Shown here: positions 43,750-52,441 of the stretch, piece after piece
Layout of the letters: every line of letters starts with the position of its first letter
Numbering within the stretch: the first letter of the stretch is position 1
NCBI RefSeq assembly: GCF_030272705.1
Contig: NZ_JARFYM010000017.1
Location: forward strand, 62,001 to 126,000
Source of the DNA: Rhizobium mayense
GTDB lineage: Bacteria; Pseudomonadota; Alphaproteobacteria; Rhizobiales; Rhizobiaceae
Direction of reading: 5' to 3'
Length of the DNA: 64,000 bases
Made by a program: the position numbers and the translations under genes
The notes under the pieces: generated by a model
Told to the model about the DNA's origin: nothing
Seen by the model: the letters and a program-made list of their open reading frames with translations, nothing else
Databases searched by the model: none

Positions 43750-43934
43750 CGGACAAGCCCCATGCGCAACTCGAGGCGGATCAGGTCAGCGGTCAGAAGC
43801 TTGACCTTCTGTTCTGTGCGTATGCGCGAATGCGCGTCCATGCCACCCCTTTGAAGCCTTTTCAAAAGCTCTTCACGCTCATACCGGATGGCATCGAGTT
43901 CATGCTTGTCGAAGAGGGGCAGGACAGCGGCCAT
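43746..43934 (-). CDS. small helical phage protein
   Basis: 62 residues, largely charged and helical (DAIRYEREELLKRLQRGGMD). Unknown family. One base after the GemA stop and overlapping mor by four bases, so co-translated with the regulator. Confidence 0.6.
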   Translation of the reverse strand: MAAVLPLFDKHELDAIRYEREELLKRLQRGGMDAHSRIRTEQKVKLLTADLIRLELRMGLVR

Positions 43935-43935
43935 G

Positions 43936-44586
43936 TCAGTCGCTCCTGCCGGTATGTTGCTGGTCGCGGATGATGCGGCCGAGTTCGTTCATGACCGTGA
44001 TCCAGTTGTCGCGGGTCATTTGGTCGCCGGTGATCGGTGTGCGCAGGATGGCGCGAACCTCGACCCAGAACTGCTTTTCCTTCCAGCCCTTGATCCGGGC
44101 GAACTGCGCCTGTGCGATGCGGTACTCCGGCTCGTTGCCCCAGGACGGAGCGAGCCTGTCCCGGCGCCAGCCGACGCCACCTTCGCGCGTCAGCCAGTTT
44201 TTCAGGGCTTCGATAACGCGGGCAGCGTCATCGGCATGGTGCAGGAAACGGGTATGGTCGATGCCGGTCTGACGCTTGACGAAGGCGATCAGTGCAGCGT
44301 CGTCGCGGTCGCGGACGATGCCGAGGTTCCACCCGGCGATCCACAAGGCCTGCAGCTTGCCGGCATAGCGGCCGGACAGCTTTTGGCGGCCGTCACGGCG
44401 CCGATCGGCGCCGGCCGGTGCAAAGCCCTCGTTGCGGAACACTGTGAGAACCTTCTGGCGCTCGGCCTCGGTCATATCCTTGGCCGAGGTTTTGCCGGTA
44501 ATGCGCGCCAGCTTGGCGCGATAGGTGTCGTCGTCGAGGCCGAGTTGCTTTTTGGCGACGTGAAGGGCGGCGATAGAGCTGCTCAC
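43936..44586 (-). CDS. GemA-like regulatory protein (DUF1018)
   Basis: 216 residues. SSIAALHVAKKQLGLDDDTY, YRAKLARITGKTSAKDMTEA and the later WITVMNELGRIIRDQQ are typical of GemA/DUF1018. In Mu, GemA changes host gene expression and DNA topology and precedes mor, the same order as here. Confidence 0.92.
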   Translation of the reverse strand: MSSSIAALHVAKKQLGLDDDTYRAKLARITGKTSAKDMTEAERQKVLTVFRNEGFAPAGADRRRDGRQKLSGRYAGKLQALWIAGWNLGIVRDRDDAALIAFVKRQTGIDHTRFLHHADDAARVIEALKNWLTREGGVGWRRDRLAPSWGNEPEYRIAQAQFARIKGWKEKQFWVEVRAILRTPITGDQMTRDNWITVMNELGRIIRDQQHTGRSD

Positions 44587-44861
44587 TTCGAGCCCTCCCG
44601 ATGATCCGCGATCCGAAGCAATGGAGCGGGAAGCGCCAGGCGTTCGGATTTTTTGGTTGGCGGCTTTGGATGAGGCTTTTTCGCGTCCTCCTGTTTCCGC
44701 GACGCATCATCGAGCTGCCGCAGGAGCGAGGCGATCGCGAACGTGTCTTTGACCGAGAGTTCGATCTTGATGAGCGTTTCGAGGCCCTTCGCCGTCTTCT
44801 TCGACGACGAAGAGAACGTCTTCAGCTCAACCTCATCGGGCGTCCAGAAGAGCGTAGTCAT
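44583..44861 (-). CDS. small phage protein, unknown
   Basis: 92 residues: an N-terminal TLFWTPDEVELKTFSSSSKK and a basic, Lys/Pro-rich middle (EDAKKPHPKPPTKKSERLAL). Unknown. ATGA overlap at both ends. Confidence 0.6.
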   Translation of the reverse strand: MTTLFWTPDEVELKTFSSSSKKTAKGLETLIKIELSVKDTFAIASLLRQLDDASRKQEDAKKPHPKPPTKKSERLALPAPLLRIADHREGSK

Positions 44862-45097
44862 ACCAGCTCTCCCGTGACTTCCTCGCCAAGGCCGCGCCCG
44901 AAGGCGACAGCCTTGGCGGCATCGATGTCAGTGGCGAGGATGATGCCGTAGAACCAACGATCAGCATCTTCATCACGGAATTTGGTGGCGAACAGGACCT
45001 TTCGAGATTTCAGCAGTTGGATTTGTCTGTCGCTGAAACCGAGGGTGTCGTCGAAGGCGACGCCATCAGCGATCGGCAAACTTTTATGAATGACCAT
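44858..45097 (-). CDS. small phage protein, unknown
   Basis: 79 residues starting MVIHKSLPIADGVAFDDTLG at an ATG sharing one base with the preceding stop. Acidic, alpha/beta composition, no family recognised. Confidence 0.6.
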   Translation of the reverse strand: MVIHKSLPIADGVAFDDTLGFSDRQIQLLKSRKVLFATKFRDEDADRWFYGIILATDIDAAKAVAFGRGLGEEVTGELV

Positions 45098-45486
45098 CAC
45101 TCGGCACCGCCTTTCACATGCTCGATCGCTTTGTGGGGATCGGTGTCGCGCCAATCCGGCCATTGGCGCGCTTTGTTGACCGTCAGCTTGGACCGGATAA
45201 GGCCGATGGCCTGGCCCGGAGTGTAGCCAAGCCGAATGAGCCCGTTCAGCCCCAGCAAGACGATATCGACCCATTCTGCCGGGTCTGTCGGATCACGCTC
45301 GATCTCGACAAGCTCCTTCCGGATATGGTCGATCGTTCCTTGCGTGCGCGGGCCGGGTCCGAAAGTTGCGAGGTTCCAGGCGGCGAAGTCGGCAAGCCAG
45401 GCTTCGTCGAGGGCGTCCGCGACGGCAGGGGGCAATCCCTGCACCGCGTGATCGTGGGTCGGTATGGGATACTTCTGAGTAGTCAT
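45097..45486 (-). CDS. dATP/dGTP pyrophosphohydrolase-like (DUF550)
   Basis: 129 residues starting MTTQKYP at an ATGA overlap. FAAWNLATFGPGPRTQGTID, IRKELVEIERDPTDPAEWVD and WRDTDPHKAIEHVKGGAE match DUF550, a MazG-like all-alpha NTP pyrophosphohydrolase group; the EIE and EWVDIV acidic residues would bind Mg. Probably adjusts dNTP pools or removes modified nucleotides. Confidence 0.82.
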   Translation of the reverse strand: MTTQKYPIPTHDHAVQGLPPAVADALDEAWLADFAAWNLATFGPGPRTQGTIDHIRKELVEIERDPTDPAEWVDIVLLGLNGLIRLGYTPGQAIGLIRSKLTVNKARQWPDWRDTDPHKAIEHVKGGAE

Positions 45487-46166
45487 GCTGCACCACCGAT
45501 CAGCTTCCGAGCGCTGCGGGTCCCAACGCCATGGGAAAGATGGACGTCGCCACCGGCTCTCCATCCGGCGCTGATCGCTTGGTCGAACCTCGGTTTGTAC
45601 TTTGCCGACTTGACTACCTTCGAGCTGGCAAACTGGCGGTCGCGCTCGGCCCGAGCGGCAGCCTGGGCGGCGTCGGAGATCGTGGCCGCGAATAACTCCC
45701 GAAGCCTTTCGACTATGCGGACGATCAGCCCATACGTGAAATCCCGCAAAGCCTGGCGCCGGGTCGCCGTCGCGCGGCGGCGCTTGTAGAACTCGCCGGC
45801 CCGGAATTTCTTCTGCTCGAATTTGACGGCATTCGAGCAGACATCGACCAAATAGCCGGCGATTTCCGGCCAGGGGTCACGGCCGATGAAGATCAGCGCC
45901 TTACCCTCGGGACCCATGGTCCAGAGGACGGACGTGTTTGTGCAGGAGGCAATCGCCCCCCATAGACGGGACTCTGGGGATGAGCTTCCCTTATCCGTCG
46001 ATATGGTCGAGCTAGTCATTTCCAGCTCATCGGCCGAAAGCCCATGGGAAGCCATCAACTCGGCGGCCTTGGCAGCCGCCGCTAGCGCCTCTTGTTCTGT
46101 GCAACCGCTGCCGGTGGTCATGCGCCGGAGGGAGTTGATCCGGCGCTTCAAATCATCGCGATCCAT
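45483..46166 (-). CDS. DUF2786/DUF7168-type protein
   Basis: 227 residues from the ATG at 46166, which has GAGGAGA eight bases upstream (the frame is open to 46181). DLKRRINSLRRMTTGSGCTE and EQEALAAAAKAAELMASHGL are the DUF2786 signature; the C-terminal part with RRRATATRRQALRDFTYGLI resembles the accompanying domain. Common in phages, function unknown. Confidence 0.8.
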   Translation of the reverse strand: MDRDDLKRRINSLRRMTTGSGCTEQEALAAAAKAAELMASHGLSADELEMTSSTISTDKGSSSPESRLWGAIASCTNTSVLWTMGPEGKALIFIGRDPWPEIAGYLVDVCSNAVKFEQKKFRAGEFYKRRRATATRRQALRDFTYGLIVRIVERLRELFAATISDAAQAAARAERDRQFASSKVVKSAKYKPRFDQAISAGWRAGGDVHLSHGVGTRSARKLIGGAA

Positions 46167-46177
46167 GGCAGCTCTCC

Positions 46178-46837
46178 TCACGCATCAGCGATATTGAGCG
46201 AGATGCGGATCCATTCGGACTCGTGGCTCTCGCGGAAGCTGAAATGCAGGTACTCCTTCGAGCCGATCACACGCACGGCCGCGTTGATGGCCTCCATGGC
46301 TCGCACCCATCGCGGATCGTCGCTTTCGATCTTGAACAGCTCGAACACGGCGTCCTTGCTGATTTTGCCGGCCTGGTCGACATTGAAGGCACGGGTGACG
46401 AGGCCGCGGATTTCCGCGCGGCCGTCTTCCGTCCACTCATTGAGGCATTCGTCAATCAGGCCCTTGGCGACCTGCAACTGAGGCCCGAACTCGATCAGCT
46501 TGTTGACGCGCGTTTCGACGGTCATCAGCCCGTCGATCGTGCGGTACTTCTGGTTTCCGGCGCCTGCTCTACCGCGTTTGACCAGGCCGTATTGGGCTTC
46601 GAGGAGACGGTCGAACTCGGCGATGTCCGCTCTGGTGTGCTTTTTGAAGCGGGCAAGTTCGGCCGAAAGCGGCTTGGCAAAGCCGATGATCTTGCGGACC
46701 ATCTGATCTTCCAGAAAGTCCTCTGCCTTCACCAGGGCGAGAGGCGTCAGGCCACCTTCGGCATTGGTGACGTATTCCTTGCCCTTGACGACAGTGGTGC
46801 CCGTCGCCTGTTTTTCTTCGAGAATGACTGCATCCAT
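46178..46837 (-). CDS. DUF3164 family phage protein
   Basis: 219 residues. LALVKAEDFLEDQMVRKIIG, FKKHTRADIAEFDRLLEAQY and the C-terminal SKEYLHFSFRESHESEWIRI match DUF3164, regularly found in the early region of Mu-type phages. AAGGAT ribosome site upstream. Role unknown; some members are mislabelled as transporters. Confidence 0.87.
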   Translation of the reverse strand: MDAVILEEKQATGTTVVKGKEYVTNAEGGLTPLALVKAEDFLEDQMVRKIIGFAKPLSAELARFKKHTRADIAEFDRLLEAQYGLVKRGRAGAGNQKYRTIDGLMTVETRVNKLIEFGPQLQVAKGLIDECLNEWTEDGRAEIRGLVTRAFNVDQAGKISKDAVFELFKIESDDPRWVRAMEAINAAVRVIGSKEYLHFSFRESHESEWIRISLNIADA

Positions 46838-46842
46838 GGTCG

Positions 46843-47130
46843 TTATCCTTTTTTCGGGAAGGGTTTGTCGGAAGCGTGGGCGAGGCGAAGCTTTCGCGCC
46901 GCGCGTTCTAGAGCGAAGCGAGCGGCGCGCTCGCTGCGGCTGTTGTGGGAGTCTTCAAGCCGCGTGAAGGCCTTGATGACCTCGACGATGGCGGCTTCGA
47001 CGTATGGCGGGCGGGAAGCCGTAGGCGGGGCGGCAAGAGGCCGCTCCGCCTTGACGAGAAAGAAATGCTGGATCGGGCTGTCGCCGGTTTCGCCTGGGAT
47101 CTGCAACATGATGGAGCCGGCCGATTTCAT
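46843..47130 (-). CDS. small phage protein, unknown
   Basis: 95 residues. LQIPGETGDSPIQHFFLVKA then a Pro-rich linker and a basic helix (AARFALERAARKLRLAHASD). ATGA overlap with the upstream gene. No family recognised. Confidence 0.6.
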   Translation of the reverse strand: MKSAGSIMLQIPGETGDSPIQHFFLVKAERPLAAPPTASRPPYVEAAIVEVIKAFTRLEDSHNSRSERAARFALERAARKLRLAHASDKPFPKKG

Positions 47131-47411
47131 CGGGCGTCTCCGATCTGGGCACCGCTGCCTTTGGCGAGATAGGGTCTAAGGTCGACGACGTTGCCGCCGG
47201 GCTCGATCGGTACCGCCGCGCCTGCCAAACGCGACTGCAGGATGGTGAACTGTGCGTCGTAAAACAGCGTCAGCTTGATGAGAGCGGAAACCGCCTCGCC
47301 GTCCATCGTGACGCCAGTTTCGCGGTAGCCGGCCAACCAGCCGCGAAGGCACCTCAAAGTCTCATGCACCATGTCCTCACTCCGTACAGATTGATGTGTT
47401 GCATTGGTCAT
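47127..47411 (-). CDS. small phage protein, unknown
   Basis: 94 residues, helical N terminus (MVHETLRCLRGWLAGYRETG), then a conserved-looking VSALIKLTLFYDAQF. Overlaps both neighbours by four bases. No family recognised. Confidence 0.6.
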   Translation of the reverse strand: MTNATHQSVRSEDMVHETLRCLRGWLAGYRETGVTMDGEAVSALIKLTLFYDAQFTILQSRLAGAAVPIEPGGNVVDLRPYLAKGSGAQIGDAR

Positions 47412-47719
47412 TGCGGCTTGTTCCCGAAATTGGGTCGGATGATTTTGCCGCCGCCGTCGTCGAGCAGCTCGGAAAGGCTGTCCGTCGCGGCGGCTTCGGT
47501 GGCTCTGCGGATTTCACGGCCCGCTTCCATGTCGCGGAAGCAGGCCAGCTCGATCTCCATGTCGATCGAAAGCGAGTGCATCAGCTCGAACACCTTGAAG
47601 AGGTGCCGAGCTTCCGTAGCAGTCACGGTGATGACCTCGTTATCGGCCACCTCGGCAAAGGCGTGGCAACGCTGCATCAGCGTCGAGAGACCTTCGCTGA
47701 GTTTAAGCGCTGCCGTCAT
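47408..47719 (-). CDS. small phage protein after transposition ATPase
   Basis: 103 residues starting MTAALKLSEGLSTLMQRCHA at an ATG overlapping the stop of the B gene. Helical (ATEARHLFKVFELMHSLSID). Unknown family. Translational coupling to B suggests an early function. Confidence 0.6.
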   Translation of the reverse strand: MTAALKLSEGLSTLMQRCHAFAEVADNEVITVTATEARHLFKVFELMHSLSIDMEIELACFRDMEAGREIRRATEAAATDSLSELLDDGGGKIIRPNFGNKPQ

Positions 47720-48738
47720 TGCAGGTCTCCGAGATCGCGGTTGCGCCACGCGGCGACTAGGTGCTTCATCGTCAGATCGACGCCGTCGCCAAGGGCGTTC
47801 ATCATCCCGGCCTTGATTGTCCGGTCGATGTTGCGCAGCGCGCCGGGCTTGGTGGCGATGCCGTGAAGGAACTTGATGCAGTCCTCGTCGGTGATGCCCC
47901 AGGCGCCGATCAGCATGTCGGCGTCGCCGACCGGATCGCGCTCTCGTTTCAGGCGACGATCGAAGCGGGTAGCGACCTGTGCGCGGCTGGCGACCGAACC
48001 TTTGTCCTTCAGGAAGGCGAGGGCCGTGTCCTCGTTGCCCATGAGGCAGACGCCACAGCGGTAGATGTCGACAAAGTGCCTCAGCTGATTGACCGCATCG
48101 GGAACGAGGTTCTGCGCCTCATCGACGATGAGCAGCGTGCCTTCGCCGTTACGGTTGAGCTTCCTGCCGATCGCGCGGACCAGGCGAGCGGGATTGAACT
48201 CCTGCACGTCCAGTTCGGAGGCAAGCTCGGTCAGCATGCCGTGCGTGGTCTTCGTGTTCGGGCTGATCGTCGCGATCCATGCGTACGGCCGGCTGTTGCA
48301 GAAGTGCCGTGCAGCCGTCGTTTTACCAAAACCGGAAGGGAGGGTGACCGCAGTGAAGCCCGCCGTGATCTGGGTGAAGAGCAAGACGTTGTAGACGTCG
48401 GCGCCGGTAGCGGTCTTCACGAAATTCGGCGAGACCGGCACGCTGGCGGCGATGCTGGCGCCTTCCGCTAGCGCCTCAAGCCAGAAGTGCACGGTCTCAT
48501 TGAGGTTCGCGAGGGTGCCGAGGTAGACGCCATTGCTCCACTGCGAGAAGGTGCCATCCTTCATGCCCGCGCGGCGGCCGACTTCCGTCTTGCTCCAGCC
48601 ATTGGAAGTAGCCGCGTCGATGACGCGCATAATAAGCTTCCGCCAGACCTCGACATCGGGTGCCGGGTGCTTGGCGAGAAACTGAGACGACGGCTGCGGG
48701 ATGTCCCAACCGCCATTTACATTCACGGGTTTCGTCAT
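47716..48738 (-). CDS. transposition ATPase MuB-like
   Basis: 340 residues. An N-terminal helix-turn-helix (about 48-75, KTEVGRRAGMKDGTFSQWSN) is followed by an AAA ATPase: Walker A PSGFGKTT at about 134-141 and Walker B LLIVDEAQ at 202-209. MuB-type proteins bind target DNA, pick the insertion site and activate transposase. Downstream of A as in Mu, but the 76-base gap between holds an unusual opposite-strand terminator. Confidence 0.93.
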   Translation of the reverse strand: MTKPVNVNGGWDIPQPSSQFLAKHPAPDVEVWRKLIMRVIDAATSNGWSKTEVGRRAGMKDGTFSQWSNGVYLGTLANLNETVHFWLEALAEGASIAASVPVSPNFVKTATGADVYNVLLFTQITAGFTAVTLPSGFGKTTAARHFCNSRPYAWIATISPNTKTTHGMLTELASELDVQEFNPARLVRAIGRKLNRNGEGTLLIVDEAQNLVPDAVNQLRHFVDIYRCGVCLMGNEDTALAFLKDKGSVASRAQVATRFDRRLKRERDPVGDADMLIGAWGITDEDCIKFLHGIATKPGALRNIDRTIKAGMMNALGDGVDLTMKHLVAAWRNRDLGDLQ

Positions 48739-48765
48739 ATATAGGTTCCTTACAGGTTGTTTTTT

Positions 48766-48795
48766 GGGGCTCGCTTCACTGGCGAGCCCCTTTTT
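48766..48795 (+). terminator. plus-strand intrinsic terminator between A and B
   Basis: GGGGCTCGC (48766-48774), loop TTCACTG, GCGAGCCCC (48782-48790), then TTTTT. Strong in the plus direction, against the operon. In the minus direction the stem is followed by A, not T, so A-B read-through is allowed. Confidence 0.78.
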
Positions 48796-48814
48796 GTTGC
48801 CGGAACCGTACTCA

Positions 48815-50806
48815 TTACTGCTCGGCTCTTTTTCGCCCGGCTTTCATGCCGCGCGTGGTATTCCCCGAAGGGAATGGGATGATCGCGCTGTCGCCGCCGG
48901 CAAGGCGGGAGAGACCGCGCGCAAAACTGTCTTCAAACTCGTTTTCCTCGGCTTCGACCGGCGCTGGCTTGACCGCGACCGGCGACTTGGTGATGAGGCG
49001 GGTGACGGTCGGCCGGGCCGGTTTTGGCGCCGGCTCCTTGTCCGAGCGGCCCATCAGCTCCTTCAACTCCAGGGCGGAGAGGCGGCGAGCGCTGTCGAGC
49101 GCTGCCTTGTCGTCACGGCTCTTGAGCTTGCGGGCGCGGGCGATCTCGCGCGCCGCCGAGGCGCAATCGTAACCGGTGCTGTCGACACAAGCGGCGTCAC
49201 AGAGGAAGCGGCCCTGCGGATCGTAGACCTTGACCGATGCGTGAAGGTCGGAAGGGTCGAACCGGACGGCCAGCTTTTTGCCGATCCACTGGTTGAGTTC
49301 GCCGGCCCAATAGCGGTTGTCGAAAAGATGGATCGCGCCGTCTGGCTTCCGCGCCGTGACCGTCTCGGCCGTGAGCATCCAGAGGGAGCGCTGGTATTCG
49401 CTGGCGAAGCGGACGAGGTTCGCCGGATCGGCCATGCTCTCGGCGAAGACCTCGTCGAAGCTGCGGCCCTTGGCCATCTCAGTCTTGCGGCCGGCCTGCG
49501 CATTGTGATCGTCGATGCACATGGCGGCATGCGCCTGCAACTCGGCGAGGCTGACGGAGCGCTCACCATAATTGTGCGGCTTGTGCTGCGTGCTGCGGCC
49601 GGTATAGGCGCCGGCCATCGCCGGGTGCTTGGCGATATTCTCCGCCAGGTCCCGCCATGCACGTTCGATGGGCTTGGACTGGCCGCTATAGGGCTTTACG
49701 AAATGGCCTTCGATATCGAGCGTCTTCAGGAGGCCTGCGACCTCGTCTTCGGTAATTTTGAACCGATGGCGCCTCTTTGCTCCGCCCGAAATCTTTTTGC
49801 TGGCGAAGGCTCGGCCGTTATCCATGTAGAGATGTTCGGGAATGCCATGCACCTCGACCATATTGCCGATCGAAGTCCGGACCGCTTCCCACGTTTCCGC
49901 CTCGCTGATGACCCAAGACAGCACCTTGCGGGAATAGACGTCCTGAATACCGATCAGGAAAACACGAGTGGTGCGCCCGTCGATATCGACATGAATATCG
50001 AGCTTGTGACCGTCCGTATTGGTGACCTGCATGGCCTGCAGGTGGGCAACCGAGCGCCTCTGGGCCGGGAACAGCTTCTTGGCGGCATCCGGCCCCTTGC
50101 GAGCCAGTATTTGGGCTGCTTTCGGCACAAGGATATCCATGCGGCGGCGAAGGGTGCGCTCTGACGGGATCGGCGCCCATCCCTTCTTGCCGGCGAGCTT
50201 CTTCATGCGGCGATAGCAGGCGGAGAAGGCCGGTTCCTCGGCGCGCAGGAAGTCGGATGCGAGGACATTCCACGCATCCTCGTGGCATTCGGAGACTTCG
50301 GCGACCATGCCGTCGGCGGCGGCGGAAAAGCTCGGCGCCAGGGCAGCAAGCCAATCCTGGCGAGCATGGCCTTCGACCATTTCGCGCCAGCGATAGAGGG
50401 TGGCGCGGTCGATCGCTGCCTTGCGGCAGACGTGCTTGATGGCGTCCTCGGCCTTGATGCCCGATCGCTTCATCTCTTCGACCTCGACGAGGGTGTCCAG
50501 GCGTTTGCGGCAGATGGCTTTGTGGTCGTTCGTCAGGGCTTCAAACTTGGCCCAAAGGCCCTTTGAAACGTCCGTTCGCTCGGCCGGTAGGTCGGCGTTC
50601 ATGAAAGCGAGCTTCTGCCGCGCCTGCGACGGCAGGAAGCGATAGTGGTATTCGAAGCCGCCGCCTTGGCCTTCGCGCTGGCGGGCCAAGGCCGTCGACC
50701 GCACCCCGGCCTTGGCGATGAAGTTTTCAACGCCCTGGCGGGTGTGCGGCATGCCTGGAAGCTTCGCGTCCGCCAGTTCCGCCGAGGTGAACCACTCTTT
50801 CTTCAT
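48815..50806 (-). CDS. Mu-like transposase A
   Basis: 663 residues, the length of MuA. N-terminal Mu DNA-binding domain (WFTSAELADAKLPGMPHTRQ), inner DNA-binding domains, then the DDE core: D265 in VTNTDGHKLD, D329 in LYMDNGRAF, E381 in SKPIERAW, spaced as in MuA (269, 336, 392). The C-terminal tail with RPTVTRLITKSPVAVK would contact B. Integrates and replicates the phage. Intact, no frame breaks. Confidence 0.96.
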   Translation of the reverse strand: MKKEWFTSAELADAKLPGMPHTRQGVENFIAKAGVRSTALARQREGQGGGFEYHYRFLPSQARQKLAFMNADLPAERTDVSKGLWAKFEALTNDHKAICRKRLDTLVEVEEMKRSGIKAEDAIKHVCRKAAIDRATLYRWREMVEGHARQDWLAALAPSFSAAADGMVAEVSECHEDAWNVLASDFLRAEEPAFSACYRRMKKLAGKKGWAPIPSERTLRRRMDILVPKAAQILARKGPDAAKKLFPAQRRSVAHLQAMQVTNTDGHKLDIHVDIDGRTTRVFLIGIQDVYSRKVLSWVISEAETWEAVRTSIGNMVEVHGIPEHLYMDNGRAFASKKISGGAKRRHRFKITEDEVAGLLKTLDIEGHFVKPYSGQSKPIERAWRDLAENIAKHPAMAGAYTGRSTQHKPHNYGERSVSLAELQAHAAMCIDDHNAQAGRKTEMAKGRSFDEVFAESMADPANLVRFASEYQRSLWMLTAETVTARKPDGAIHLFDNRYWAGELNQWIGKKLAVRFDPSDLHASVKVYDPQGRFLCDAACVDSTGYDCASAAREIARARKLKSRDDKAALDSARRLSALELKELMGRSDKEPAPKPARPTVTRLITKSPVAVKPAPVEAEENEFEDSFARGLSRLAGGDSAIIPFPSGNTTRGMKAGRKRAEQ

Positions 50807-51261
50807 TTGCGCCCTCTCTTGAGGCTGACGGGAGTGGCGAGCAGAGCCTTCAGCTCGGCCTGTTCCTTGCGGATTTTCTGTTGGCGGTAGGCGATTTCGG
50901 CCAGGCGCGCTTCGTCGCCTTCGAGAAGAAGAAGACCGTCGTCCGAGACCACGACATCCCAGAGCCAGACGGCGCCGGTGGCGCGGACAAAGGCCTTGAA
51001 GCGCGTGATGCTGATGTCGTGGGTCGTTTTGCTCTCGGCCGTATAGGCATCAAGCGCGGCTTTGCTGACGGCGGGCAGACCGAGGTAGTACGCCATGCGG
51101 GTGGCGATCGTCGGCCGGTCGTAGGGGCATTCGCGGATAGCACGGGCCATCTCGCGCTTAAGCTTGGCGCGGAAGCGGTCGATATCGATCTTGTCGGCAG
51201 CGAGACGAACCGGGAAGAGCTGCTCGACGAAGAAATCGAGCTGTGCGGGATCGATCTTCAT
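50803..51261 (-). CDS. early phage protein, unknown
   Basis: 152 residues. PYDRPTIATRMAYYLGLPAV and FKAFVRATGAVWLWDVVVSD are distinctive but no family is recalled; the C terminus is a basic coiled helix (AYRQQKIRKEQAELKALLAT). Start overlaps the ParB stop, end overlaps transposase start (ATGA both). Regulatory or DNA-binding role is a guess. Confidence 0.65.
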   Translation of the reverse strand: MKIDPAQLDFFVEQLFPVRLAADKIDIDRFRAKLKREMARAIRECPYDRPTIATRMAYYLGLPAVSKAALDAYTAESKTTHDISITRFKAFVRATGAVWLWDVVVSDDGLLLLEGDEARLAEIAYRQQKIRKEQAELKALLATPVSLKRGRK

Positions 51262-52076
51262 TCGGCGGCCTCCAGGAAGGAGAAGTCCCGCTTACCGCCG
51301 ACATGGTCGAGCACACGCCGCAGCGTGGCGTCGTCAGCCTTTTCGAGCAGGGTGATCACCTTGCTGAAAATCTCGTCCTGCAGATCGACGGCCGGCTGCG
51401 GACCTTTGAGCCACTGCAGAACCGGTTTTACATCAGGGTTCTCGCGAAGGGCGGCGGCGACCTTGACCTGTTCGTCGCGGGAGAGCTTGGCGAGCTTGAG
51501 AAGGAGAGACTGGTCGGTCTCGGCTCCAGTACCGCGCACGGCCTGGCGAAGTGTTGGGTCGAGCTTCTGGCCGATCTGCGTCACATATTTATATGTGCGT
51601 TCGCCGATGCCGAGGCGCTCCTGCACTCGCTCCGACAATTCCCGGCCGCTTGAAAAAACAGGGCAATCGTTGCCCTGTTTTTCCGGCCGGCCGCTCTTGA
51701 TCTTGCCATGCTTTTCCTCCCACAGCTCGCGGTACTTCATGACAAAGATGGCGCGATCGAGCGCGTTCAGCTCGTTGCGGTAGAGATTTTCGGAGATTTC
51801 GAGCAGCTGCGCGTCGACCTGGTCGGCTGCGACGACAATGGCGTCGATTTCGGTCCAGCCGAGCAGCTTGGCGGCCGTGGTGCGATAGCCGCCGGCAACC
51901 AGGGTATAGGGCGTCGTGCCCTTGTTCTTGGCCGGCGTCTTGCGGATCATAATCGGGCTGATCTGACCCATTTCCGCCATGGAGGCGGCGATCGCCTCGG
52001 CATATTCCTGGTCGATCGGCCGGAGACGCTCGCCGATATGGATGTCTGCGATGATAGCGCGGATGAACTCAGCCAT
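51258..52076 (-). CDS. ParB/Spo0J-like nuclease-fold protein
   Basis: 272 residues. An N-terminal ParB domain (IDQEYAEAIAASMAEMGQIS, then LVAGGYRTTAAKLLGWTEID and SENLYRNELNALDRAIF) is followed by a helix-turn-helix (ERLGIGERTYKYVTQIG). GGYRTTA is the box II position, where chromosomal ParB has GERRxRA. No ParA gene is near, so plasmid-style partition is unlikely; a regulatory or DNA-binding role in phage replication is more likely. Confidence 0.85.
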   Translation of the reverse strand: MAEFIRAIIADIHIGERLRPIDQEYAEAIAASMAEMGQISPIMIRKTPAKNKGTTPYTLVAGGYRTTAAKLLGWTEIDAIVVAADQVDAQLLEISENLYRNELNALDRAIFVMKYRELWEEKHGKIKSGRPEKQGNDCPVFSSGRELSERVQERLGIGERTYKYVTQIGQKLDPTLRQAVRGTGAETDQSLLLKLAKLSRDEQVKVAAALRENPDVKPVLQWLKGPQPAVDLQDEIFSKVITLLEKADDATLRRVLDHVGGKRDFSFLEAAE

Positions 52077-52441
52077 TATGCTGCGTCCCTGTCTGCCGCT
52101 TCGAAGAGCGCGGTCTGAAAGAACTCCTTCGACCGCTCTGCAATGCGCTCGTAGGCTCGCTCGAAGACTGGATCGATGCGGCGGCTGTCGACGACGCGGA
52201 CGGCCTGCATGACGGTCCAGCGGGCGATACCGAGCGTTTTGACCAGGCGGCGGCGCGGAATGACAAACTCGACGTTCAAAAGATGTATGGCCACCTGGCG
52301 GGCCAGCTTGGCGTCGAACATGTCCTGCGGCGGGTTGATGATGTGGCGCAGCGGCAGGTGGTTGAAGTGCGCCCGGCTGGCACGATAGCAGGCCGAAATC
52401 ATGGCCTGCAGCCGTTCTTCTTCGGAGTAGGGATTGATCAT
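52076..52441 (-). CDS. DnaA C-terminal-like DNA-binding protein
   Basis: 121 residues. Residues 40-100 (FDAKLARQVAIHLLNVEFVI, PRRRLVKTLGIARWTVMQAV) resemble domain IV of DnaA, the DnaA-box-binding helix-turn-helix, with no ATPase part. It overlaps ParB by one base (TAATG). May bind phage end or origin-like sites; this is inference. Confidence 0.6.
   Translation of the reverse strand: MINPYSEEERLQAMISACYRASRAHFNHLPLRHIINPPQDMFDAKLARQVAIHLLNVEFVIPRRRLVKTLGIARWTVMQAVRVVDSRRIDPVFERAYERIAERSKEFFQTALFEAADRDAA

Noticed and set aside
48701..50164. Long plus-strand frame opposite transposase A
   Set aside because: The minus strand carries the intact DDE transposase; the plus frame is a codon-bias shadow. 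Same for long plus frames opposite terminase, sheath and protease genes.
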